NCBI GenBank assembly: GCA_029962745.1
Contig: CM057156.1
Coordinates: forward strand, 29,448,647-29,512,646
Direction: 5' to 3'
DNA: 64,000 nt
Source: Echinometra lucunter
Taxonomy: Eukaryota; Echinodermata; Echinoidea; Camarodonta; Echinometridae
The position numbers and the translations under genes are program-made. Positions within the stretch are counted from its first letter, which is position 1. Each line of letters starts with the position of its first letter. The notes beneath the pieces were generated by a model, which saw only the letters and a list, made by a program, of their open reading frames with translations, was not told the DNA's origin and did no database searches. Shown here one piece after another: positions 48,367 to 59,600 of this stretch.

Positions 48367-48522
48367 AGTAGAAGACTTCACAATACACCATGTATTCTTT
48401 CTTGGAATTCTCCCGAGGACGGTAAAAACATGTTTACCGAAACATCAAGAATGAGTAGGTCCTTTTCAGGACCACAATCATTTCCACGAAAGAATACATG
48501 GTGTAGCGTGAAGCCTTCTACT
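48367..48522. mobile_element. 156-bp inverted-repeat element with internal hairpins
   Basis: Arms at 48367-48400 and 48489-48522 (AGTAGAAG...GTATTCTTT and its inverse) agree at about 30 of 34 positions. Between them are two small perfect hairpins: CGGTAAA/TTTACCG (48420-48439) and the histone-type stem-loop at 48458-48473. No target duplication was seen. Confidence 0.6.
48458..48473 (+). promoter_or_regulatory. Histone mRNA 3' stem-loop-like sequence
   Basis: GGTCCTTTTCAGGACC has a 6-bp stem and TTTC loop exactly as in metazoan replication-dependent histone mRNAs (consensus GGYYCTTTTCAGRRCC). ACA follows it and, 14 bases further on, ACGAAAGAATA resembles the purine-rich histone downstream element bound by U7 snRNA. 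No histone reading frame lies upstream, so it is an isolated or transposed element, or a coincidence. Confidence 0.5.
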
Positions 48523-49698
48523 GCCATACTGATGATATCCCTTTCTCTCTTACACATGTTGTGATAAAGAATACTGCATCTCAGCTTAGAGTTTCTATGA
48601 AAAGACTTACTAAATCAAAGATTACACAAAAACTAAAGAACAATTAAAGACAACGAACAGTGAGTGTTCAAACATTTATGATTTAATAGTACAAAAACAA
48701 AGAAAAAAAATGAAGCCATCATGTCATGTGCATGTTTATACAATGACTATTCACTCAAAAGCATTTACAAAGTGTCAGAACACATGACATTACACTTACA
48801 CAAGTTGAGATTTTCACAGCACTATCTATTCTGAGCCTAAAATAAATTACAGTTAAAGGGGATTTCTTTTCATATGGCATGAATTTCTCAATATCATCCC
48901 ATTACTAGAACCAATTTTTTATAAGTATTCTTGGATATTTCTGTTTTGAGTATAGAATTTCCTTCTCAATGATTTAATTGTAATCATAATCAGCTTCACT
49001 CTACTTGCATGTTGGTGAAGTAGAAATTAATGGCTATGGGAAATATATATGAGGCTGAGGGAAAGTATTCGGCACAAAGACCTATATCTTGAATGTGAAA
49101 CAATTATTTATGATGACCAGGCCATGCTACGCTTGACGTTACATTACAGAGCCTACAGGAGAATAGTCTGCAACCTTGAACAGCTCAGGAGGTTGTCTTA
49201 AAAAGCATTTGGTCTCCCTCTCTTTGTGCTCCTGTTTGATTGCTTCGAGTCTTGTTGCTACGGTCACCTCCACCTCGTGGATCTTAATCATCATCCAACC
49301 ACAAGGCTTCTAATAACCCACTTAAGGTCAAGTGAATCTACCACATGATATGAGGGAGTAATAGAGAGAGGAAACCTGTTAGTGGTCAGTGAGACATTCC
49401 TGTATCAGCCCCATTATTAGAGGCATATGACTCTAGAAAAAAACGGAAAGGGAGATTAAATTAAGAGTGCATATGCTTGTACTGTTCTGTTATGATACTG
49501 AGGCCAAAAACAGTTCTCGAGGTTGACCCCAAATAAAGAGATCGTGCATTACAAGCTCAAACTGACACTAGTGGCAATGCTATTTATGACAACTTAAAAT
49601 AAAAGATGATCAAACTACTCCGCTAAATCATTTGATTCTGTAATGTGTTCTGGCATCTAGGAGAGAAGCAGCCTTTAACTTATCTTAAAGGGATATTG

Positions 49699-49731
49699 TG
49701 ATGTCACAATGATGTCACAGTGATGTCATAG
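49699..49731. repeat. Three 11-bp repeats TGATGTCA(CA/TA)N
   Basis: TGATGTCA occurs at 49699, 49710 and 49721, one helical turn apart, in the presumed CCT1 3' UTR. TGATGTCA resembles CREB/AP-1-type sites; function is unknown. Confidence 0.5.
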
Positions 49732-49954
49732 CTTCTGGTGATCCAATAATGACCAATCGTGTTGACCCAGATATCAACGTCCACTGTTGGGGGCTGGGGA
49801 AAGAAATCCTTTAAAGTACATACTAGCTAGGGAACTATTTTGTAGATATCATACAACATGGAAAAATTATTATTCTGCAACCCTTGGAAAGGGAGAGCAC
49901 AGACTATGTGACACCTACCATTAGGTACTCATGGAACTGCATATCAAACCTTCT

Positions 49955-50021
49955 TGAGATTGTGGTTGCAGCCAGTAAATCAAAGATAACCTTTGATTTA
50001 CTGGCTGCAACCACAATCTCA
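49955..50021 (-). other. Perfect 31-bp hairpin in the presumed CCT1 3' UTR
   Basis: Arms 49955-49985 and 49991-50021 are exact reverse complements with a 5-nt loop (ATAAC on +). It lies 256 bases past the CCT1 stop. It is either a very young inverted duplication or a selected RNA stem. Confidence 0.9.
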
Positions 50022-50276
50022 CAATCAACTGAATCTTACTAATCTGCATCATCACTATCTTGTCTGAATGGTACAAAGAGTGAGATAGCATAATTTGTTG
50101 TTACACCAATGAATTTCTTAAGAACAGCTTTAGCACGCAATACAATCACCATCTCACACTTTGAAATATGGTTTTCAGTACAACACAGAGACCACATGCC
50201 ACTTATAATGATAAATACAGAGAATCCAACACCTCTTCCTTGAGAGGTTGAAGATTATCAGCTGAGAGGTCAAATG

Positions 50277-50481
50277 TTACATCATGCCCATTCCTGGGTG
50301 GCCTCCATGTTGACCCCCGGGTTGTTCCTCCGCTGCCAGCTTGATGAGGTCATCGATACGTAGGATGGTGATGGCGGCCTCAGTGGCAAACTTGAGACAT
50401 TTGATCTTGCAGATGGCAGGTTCAAGGACGCCATATGACCTGTTGTCTCGTACTATACCTTCAACCAGGTCAAGACCAACC
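50277..50481 (-). CDS. CCT1: CCT1 exon 12 (C-terminus, stop)
   Basis: Acceptor GTTCCTAG; residues 487-554 ending [20 protein letters not shown] then the flexible Gly/His/Met tail. Stop TAA at 50279-50277. Confidence 0.97.
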
Positions 50482-50645
50482 CTAGGAACACACAAAAAAC
50501 AAAGGTAACTAGCATTTAAACTTGACCAATGCCATGAAGCAAACTATTTAAGGAACTTTACTCTGAAGAGTAATTAATTATCTAGCTGATAGCATCATAT
50601 GATGATTGATGATGATGATGATGGTGACAATGATGATGATCATGT

Positions 50646-50688
<43 letters not shown>

Positions 50689-53600
50689 CATGACGATGAT
50701 GGTGACAATGATGATGATCATGTTGATGATGATAATGATGATGATGATGATGATGATAATCATGACGATGATGGTGACAATGATCATGACAATGATGATG
50801 ATGACGATAATAATAATAATGGTGATGATATGACAATTCATTTGTAGGCTATATCTTCATATAATACGTACTACAATAACCTCAATATTATACAAGAAAC
50901 TTTGCATAAAAAGGTATATTACACAATCGATCAAACTGGTCTGATTGGTCTGATCTCGGGGAAAAAAAAAGTCAGTGAGATAATTCTTGGGTAAAACAAT
51001 AATTTGGATAAACTGTGATCTCAGATATAGCAGAGGATACAATACTTTGTTTCAAAGTATATGTTTAATTTTTCAGTATAATAATAATAACTCTTATTTA
51101 CCCAGGGAAGCCACTTCAGCTATCAGCTGATCTTCCAGCAGGCCCTGCATAACATAATATGTTATTATTACCCTTCTCCATTCTTATATGCCGAGCGCCT
51201 GGCTAGAAGGCAGAAGGTCCCATTTTTGTAAGTCTTTGGTATGACTCGGCCGGGGATCGAACCCACGACCTCCCGTTCATGAGGCGGACGCTCTATCAAT
51301 TGAGCCACCATGCCCGATAACTTAATCCACTAGTATGAAAGCTACTTCTCCACTGATTTTTTCTTCTGACACTATCGTTTTTTCTTCATGGACAAGCAAA
51401 GTCTCCTACCATTTAAGATGTGAGTGGTCCGCCTGTAGCTGGGATGTGTTGTGGTACGCCCTGAGCTTGGCTACCAGGTCAACAGAGTCCTTTGCTGCGT
51501 TGACTGCAAGTGTCTTGGGAATGACCAATAGAGAGTTGGCAAACTCAGCGATGGCTAACTGCTCACGAGAACTCTGAAGAGGGGGTGAAATAAAAATCAA
51601 AGTTGGAGAGGGATATCATAAGGCCCCTTATCAAAAGTCTCGTCCCGCATCTTTGATCGTGTTCTATGTGACCGTTCTTTTACATCAGCTTTCCCGATCC
51701 CCTGTTGTTTTATCTATGGAGAAACGAAGGATCGGAGGGAAAAAGACGCTGAGCGGGAAAGACACCAAAGGCCGCATCCCAAATTGGCTCTTACCTTTGA
51801 TAAGGTGCCTTACCGGATTTCCAAATGTAGAATCTAAAACATTGCAGCTGAATTACAGCTTCATTTCGTAAACAAAGTGACTGCAAGATATGTCAATGCT
51901 CATGAGGCCTAGCATGTTATTAATTCTCAAGTCTATAACAATGTGCAAGAAATAAATGGTCAACAAAAGTGCATTCTGCTACTTAGCATGATCCAAAGGG
52001 ATCATGTATAAAGTTCAAAGCATTATGCAAATCAATTTACTCCTACTTCTTCTTAAAGCAGGAAGCACTATTCCCCCTGGCATTTCTCATTCTGATGTCT
52101 CCTACTCTTTCGTTTGATAACCAAATATCACATATTAGCTAGAAACTATCCCCTCTCAAGAAAAAAACATCCTCTTTCACCCCATGGGGGAAGGGGGGGG
52201 GGGCAAGACGCGTAAAAATTTTCGAAGAAACTCGAAATCGAGGGAGCGAAGCGACCAAGCTTGTCATTGGGGTGCTTTTGCATTTTTTAAAGTGAAATTG
52301 AAGGATTTGGTGCACACTTTTGGTGAATTTTGTAAATATTTTCAGTAAAAAAAAAATGTGGGTTTTCAAAATTTCTGGGTGGCCCCCCTGCTCCCCCCAC
52401 TGCATACGGCCATGACTCCAACTGAAGTCCTCTGTTTTTTATGGAGGAGGGGATTGTCTTACTCCTGACATTCATCTCTAAATAAAAGAAAGTAAACAGA
52501 ACATGCTTTATGTCAACTGATAACTTACCAGAGAGGTTGCAAGATTCTCCAGATAGATGGACAGAGCTGATTCCACTGCTCCTCCTCCTACAACCACAGA
52601 CTTGCTCTCAATGACACGCTTGACCACACAGAGGGCATCGTGTACAGATCGTTCCATCTCATCACACTGATTGTCGTTGGCTCCACGCAGGATCATGGAG
52701 GCAGCATTGCGCACCTTAGGTCTATGGAAGAAGATAGCGTATGAGAATGTTGTCATTGCTACTCAATAACTAAACTGACAAGAACCATAATAAATTTACA
52801 CCAGTGCAAATGAAACAGACGGGAACCAGGTGTAGCTCCTAGTGGTACAGAGTAATAAGAAAATACTCATCTCAACAGGTCATTTTTTTTCCAAGGCATA
52901 CAGGGAGTTGTGTGACATTAAGATCGAAATGGTCAATTTAATGTTATGATTACTACTCAACACCAAAAATAACAAGAAGAACAACATTTAATTATTTGTA
53001 ATCTTAATATCACACACTGTCCCTATATGCCTGGGGTGGTATTCTGAACACCGTTTTAACTGTATTTTAAGTTCTGTTGTAACTTCTGTTTTAAGTCATT
53101 GATTTACAACACCACTAAAACAGTCTTTAAACGGTATTCTGAGAACTGTTTTAACGGTGTTGTAAGTCATCAAAGCCACACCCACCACAAAGATATCCAA
53201 TGGGGAAAGTCGTTAGAGATGAGTCTAAGCTGACTCAGCCAATAAGATCGCTCCCTGGGGAAGGGGTGCGTGAAATGCGTGAACTTATATATTTGCGTTG
53301 TAATGAGCGCATTAGTTTGCACTTAGTTTCTTGCTATAATTCAGATGTGATGATGTGACAGAATTAGTTGTGCAAATCATCTCTGATATTATCACAGACA
53401 ATTGCCGAATTTCTCCACCCGAGGCAAAAATTCTTTCGAAATGTTGTTTCGGGAATAAAAGCAAGGTCTATTGGATCTCATTATCCCCCTCATTCCAACC
53501 AAAAACATTTGCGAGCGAGAAAAATTGCCGCCATGATATACTGCATGCAAAGTTAAAACGCCTCCCACCCTGTTTTATCTCATGAGCATGAAATGTCAAG

Positions 53601-56600
53601 CGGAAAGAGTTAAAACAGGAGATAAAACGGTCTTCAGAATACTGTGTTATTACATGTGGTATTTTTACGCGCTTGCGCACAACTTGCGCCAGGCATGCAA
53701 AGTAAGATGCGCGGTTAGAAAGATAAAACAAAACTTAAAACAAAAGTTAAAACAGAGATAAAACGGTGTTCAGAATACCGATTTGCTAAAACAGACTTAA
53801 AACAGAGTTAAAACAGTCTCAGAATACCACCCCTGTATAAAAAATGACCTGTTGAGATGAGTGTAATCTTATTACAATGTACCACCACACATCCGGGTCA
53901 TAAAGACAAGTGCAGATGAACTGTTTCATTTACACTGGCTTGGGAGTTGCACTTCTAACCTTGTGATTGAATGTCTGGAAGACAATCTATATTATCCATC
54001 ATTCAATTAAAATACATCTCCAGAAGTAAATCACTTGAATGCCGAATGATAATTAAAATTTGCTTTTGCTCACGAGCACAAGCTGGAAACATATATGAAA
54101 ATGTTTTTCAAGCGAGTAATGTTACTCAAGCAATCTTGACATACCCCTTGATGAGGATAAGTTCATCGTCTGACACACGTTCCTGTACAACCTCCTCAGC
54201 CTGTCCAAGCATGGAAGCTTCAAAGGTCTCCTCACCTTCCAAGTTAGCCAGGGTGACTAGTAGTTGAGCTGCAGTATGAATGAATGAAATACAGTGTAGT
54301 CATGCTGTGGGAGATCCTTTCTTATCCTCAGTTTACAATCATCATATCAAACTTAACTATATAAAAGAAAGTATTGGCGACTGCTATGATGTAGATCATA
54401 TTTATACTGGTGGTGGCCGTGGTGATTGTGCTGACCATTATAGTAATGTTTAGTGGCACAGCAGTAGTCTATGGGGGTGGGGTGGGGTGAGAGCATAAAA
54501 ATCGAATGAAATGAGCGAAAACAGGGCCATTAAGAGAGAGGCGAGTGTAATGCATTCTTTTTATGTTGTTCCTTTCTTTGTTTTTCTAGTTTTGCTACTG
54601 AAATTGGGGATGTGGTGCCCCGACTGATTCCTTTTAATCCATTTCCATCTGAACACTTCAGTACATGTATGACGCTTCATCACCACATTATTTATTTTAC
54701 CTTAAGATACTATGGCATATTGATTATCCTTACCTCCTGTTGCTTTGGCAATCCTCTTCAGATCCTGTTTCTTGCATCTCCTGACAGCCATGGCTCCTGC
54801 CTCCACAAAGTACTTGAGACAGAGATCGTCAATACCTCCAGTAGTCAGGATCACATTGGCTCCAGCATCCAGGATCTTCTGGATCCTCTCCTTGGTGATG
54901 TCAGACTCCCTGAAAACATTCAGAGATCATGGTGAGAATTTGCAATGAGATTCTATCAAATTCCATGTAGAGATACTGTTCATTCATTCTTGGCAGTTTC
55001 TAATTCACTGCTTCTAATTCATTAGTTCTCCAGTGGTGAAAATTTCTTGAATTCTGGTTTAAGACATATTCTCAAAATACAGAAATTTTTACTACATATT
55101 TTTCTTTTTTTATTAACATGTAAAGCTGAAAATGGTGGGAGAGTAGAAGAGAAGTCAATAAAGTGACTTTACAAAGGTCAATGACAGAAAATTCTTGTAT
55201 GCTGCAAGCTGTGAATCTTCTTTATTGGAAAGCACAGCAAATAATTCAGTGAAACCCCAAAACAAAGACCATTCAGGAGACAAGAAATATATTGTTTTCA
55301 ACGGGTGGTCTGCATAGGTTCATTGAATACCTTTTTGCAATTTACAAATTCTTCACATGGAGAACAAAAACACTGTCTATGCACATGGATTATCTTTCTA
55401 TCTAGGTGCATTGCTGAAGCCAGTGTGAAAGTACATGTAAATTCATTGGCTCACCTTTGGCGGATGGCATCTAATTTCTCAGGATCATCTACGATGACAT
55501 GAACACCTAGATGCATCTTGGTCTTCTGAAGACTGAAGTCTAGACAAGCTATCTTAGCACCCATGATTCTCTTTGTCATTGCTGCAGAAAAAAAGAAGAA
55601 GAAAGAAATGCAAAATAAAACTCAGTAATTCTTCCTCTTCTAACAACTTCATCATGTGCAAAGTTTAAATTTAAAGCAGTCCTGTCCAATCACAGGTTGA
55701 TGATATTGACCAGACCTCTTTATTATTATCAAGATTGAACAAAGGAAAGAACTACAGTAAAAAAACAAATCCTATTGTTGATAATCAGATATCAAGAAAA
55801 TGAATTGCAGGTAACAACTGATGCAAAATTATTACCAATTCTTGTCCTCAAATAAAAACAAAAAGAAAGAAAAAAGTTGCATGAATTATGAGCTTTACAA
55901 GAGACAGTGAATAAAGAGAACAATAAAACATTACCTTGTGAAGCTACAGTACAATTGAGAGCATATCCAGGTACCAGGACAGTCTCTTTAGAGCTCTTGC
56001 CATGAGCCTTGAGGAGGTTGATGGCCTTGATAGGGCACTTGATAGCTCCCTTAGCATCTGTGGTCTTCACAGCCATGGCAGCCTCATAGATCATCTCTGA
56101 CCAGAACTCTGGATCCCTGGTTACACAAAGATAACATGAGAGGAGGTTTTGATGAAATAGAAATAATGCCATTCTGGATCTCTCTCAACATGTGATTTCA
56201 GTATTCTATGACTCTGTAGACATAGTCAGGACATGTAGATTGTTTTCAGGAGGTTAACCCATAGATGTACAGTGTCTCCTTTAGGAGATGCTTTGGCAGT
56301 ATCTGTTGGTCCAGTATGCTGGGCATCACACATCATACATAAGTAGAAAGAGAAAGATTTGCTAAAAATTTTGAGTCCATTTTCAATGTAGTATGATGTT
56401 GTGTTTTCGAATTAGAGCAGCTTAAATGTAACTAATCATTAAAGTCTTTAAATTGGCAACGCAGTGAATATTATATAATCCCCATTTTCCGTGTTCAAAT
56501 TGGCATTTTCCACTTAAATTTTACAATCATAATTCATTTTGGTTCATGTTTTATCTATATTTTTTTTCAAACTATGTAAGAGTGGAAAAAATAATAGTTG

Positions 56601-59600
56601 TTGCCAATTTGAGAATTGAAGATGACTAATTTAGACCTCCGAAAAGCTCTGTACTTCTATGGGTTAATAGTATTGACAAGACATTTGATAGCTCTCTCAG
56701 CAAAAGTTGTCTTCACTGCCATGATAGCCTCAAAATCATCTCTGACCAAAACTCTGGGTCCCTGATTATACAAAAAGAACATGGGAGGAGGTAACAATTG
56801 AATATAATAAACAAGATTTAAGTCCTTCTTGCTCTCAAAACACAATATAATCAGTGTTATATGGCACTTCTGAAATTTAGAATATGCAGGGTGCAATGAG
56901 AAGGTTTTCAACCATAGCAGCAGGGTACAATGAGAAGGTTTTCAACCATAGCAGCAGGGTACAATGAGGAGGTTTTCAACCATAGCAGCAGGGTACAATG
57001 AGAAGGTTTTCAACCATAGCAGCAGGGTACAATGAGGAGGTTTACAACTATAGAAGCAGGGTGCAATGAGAAGGCTTACAACCATAGCAGCTTCATAGAT
57101 CATCTCTGACCCAAACTCTGGATCCCTCATTACACAAAGGCATGGAAAGTGGTAACTATCAAGCATGATCACACAAGATTAACACCATTCTCCTTCTCAA
57201 AAATTATAGTTAGTATTCAATGCCTCTTATGACAAAGTTGGAAAAAGTACCTGTGATAAGAGACAGGTTATCTTTTTTCTAGCTGCTGGCAGTTTTATCT
57301 CACATTCATATCTTCTTTTTTACTTCAGTAAGTAAAGGATTGCCTCCTCTTTGAATCCAAAACAGGTTAATAAATCATTTATTCATACCAATGGATCATG
57401 AGCAAAATATAACAAATACACATTTTCTTTTTTAAATGTACTATCCATTAAGATTTTTCCCCTTACCTTCCAATAAGCTTTGAGGACATAGAAGTCTTGG
57501 CAGCATTAATGATGCTCTCTTTACCTAGATCATCTGTACTTATCGTTAAATGTTCCTGGATGTAACGACATGCTTCCCTAGAAACAAAACAGAAATTTAA
57601 AGCAGATTAGACTATGTTCATGGAACAACTCAATTCAATATCACATGAAAGGAAGGGCACATTTTAAAGGCATTGGCTAACTTTGTGAGTAGCTGATTTA
57701 AAAAATTCTCAAACTAAGATGAAACATGTGTATGAGTACTTGTATTTGTACTCAAAAACCCTGCAACCAACCGTAATTTGGAATGAAAAAGTGTAAGTTA
57801 GACGCAAACGACGATTTTATTATCCTTCGTCTCATGAGACAATCACTAAGAGGACCACTTTGCTTGAATTTGAAAATGCCGTTATGTGCCTCCCGCCGCG
57901 TGATACGCCAATACACACAGTACGGTAAGGTGAGTCATACACGCATGCGCACTCCTTATGTCTATTCTGTGCAACCGACCATCGTATATTTTTCAAACAC
58001 TGGTTCACATTTTTTATATTTAAAAATACTTCCTGTGGATATTATACTTTGAAACTTTCAGACTGGTATTTTTACACTATAACCCTTATGTTTATCCCAT
58101 TTTCAAGTAACAAAACAAGATTTTTTTAAAATCATAACAATGTTAACCAATGCCTTTAATTGGAATCACAAAAAAATTGTTTACACAACTTCATCCCAAA
58201 GAATATCCAACCCATCACTATCAAGAACACAAAAAGGACTATTCATGAGAGTAAAACAGCAATATCAATATTTGCATAGCTTTGAAAAGATATTCAAGAA
58301 ATCTACAAATTTTCTCCACTGCAAAAATTTTAATCATACCTTCTTCTGTCAAAGCTTCTTACTGATATTTGGATATTGAGTAACCGGCCTCAATTAAACT
58401 AGAATTTTGCAGGTTCAATTGCAGGCCATGTTGCTTACAAGTCACTTAGCAAATTTAATGCTGAAAAATTCAAAAGGGTTTTCGGGTGAAAGTGGCAATA
58501 CAATAAATCATATCAGGAGACAGACCGCATTTCATTATCAAAACAGAGTAATTACCACACTGACCAAAATTTAAAGTTTTGTGAATGAGGTACTTTGACA
58601 AATGATATTATACAATGATGCAGTGTACCCTCTTGGTGACTTACTTGCATGCTAATCTGTATCCACTGATGATAGTTGTAGGGTGAATCTTCTGTTTGAC
58701 TAGCTCATCGGCATTCTTCAGCAATTCAGCAGCAATGATGACCTGTTATGGATGAATACATGTAGATAACATGGTGAGAGATGTAAGGATACATGAACAA
58801 CTTTCCATACTTGATAGTAACACCGATAATGTCGAGAATGATATTTTTTCTTCAGTAGTTCTACATGTAGATAAATAGTCGGAAGCATAAGCCTCTAACT
58901 CGTTTATTTGATTGTGGTATTTATAACGCACGCTTTCCACAGACCCTGGCCCGAGGCTTAGTATTCAATGTGTTAAGTTTAAATTATATTTTTTACCAAA
59001 GATGATGTGATTTCTACAGAGACACTCATGACTTAAACCGAATTCTCATTCAATTACTAGAAACAGATCGTAACCTGTTTTGTTAGTTTATATGTGTTAT
59101 CATAATACATGTACTTCGAAAGTACTTCAGCAGAAAAAATACTAGATCAAGTCAAACATTTAAATGTACTTTTTTATTGGAACATTTTTTTCATGAACAC
59201 TAGAAAAATAAAACACACTGAAATCAAATTATAAAGATCTATACAAAAATTATGGGTACATTGTATTTTTCGTGGTAAATGTGGTGCAAATATTTTGTTT
59301 CTGCATGAATCAACCCTGACAATATTATTCTGGTATTTCCATTGCTCACAATAAACCTTGCAAACTTCCATATCTAAACTAATCTTCTTACCACTGATGT
59401 TGTTCCATCTCCTACTTCTTGGTCCTGAAGATCAGCAAGCTCTACCAAGATCTTAGCTGCAGGGTGTTCCACCTCTAGAAGCTTGAGGATTGTTGCACCA
59501 TCGTTTGTTACAGTCACATCCTGGGAAGACAATACATATGGTTTACTGTAAAAACAGAAACTTCTGCATTTTGGATTTCCCATTTTGGCAAAATGCTTGT

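Larger units (their letters stand above)
46464..50276. other. Convergent 3' flanks of the MAM gene and CCT1
   Basis: Between the two stop codons lie both 3' UTRs and AT-rich DNA. Poly(A) signals are ambiguous (AATAAA near 47630 on +). Listed inside are an inverted-repeat element (48367-48522), an 11-bp triple repeat (49699-49731) and a perfect hairpin (49955-50021). Confidence 0.6.

Noticed and set aside
50578..50847. Open frames in several frames (poly-Met, poly-Asp, poly-His, poly-Ile)
   Set aside because: All are translations of a TGA/GAT microsatellite in CCT1 intron 11.
58746..58940. Minus-strand frame next to CCT1 exon 4
   Set aside because: It is intron sequence; the CCT1 phases are satisfied without it.
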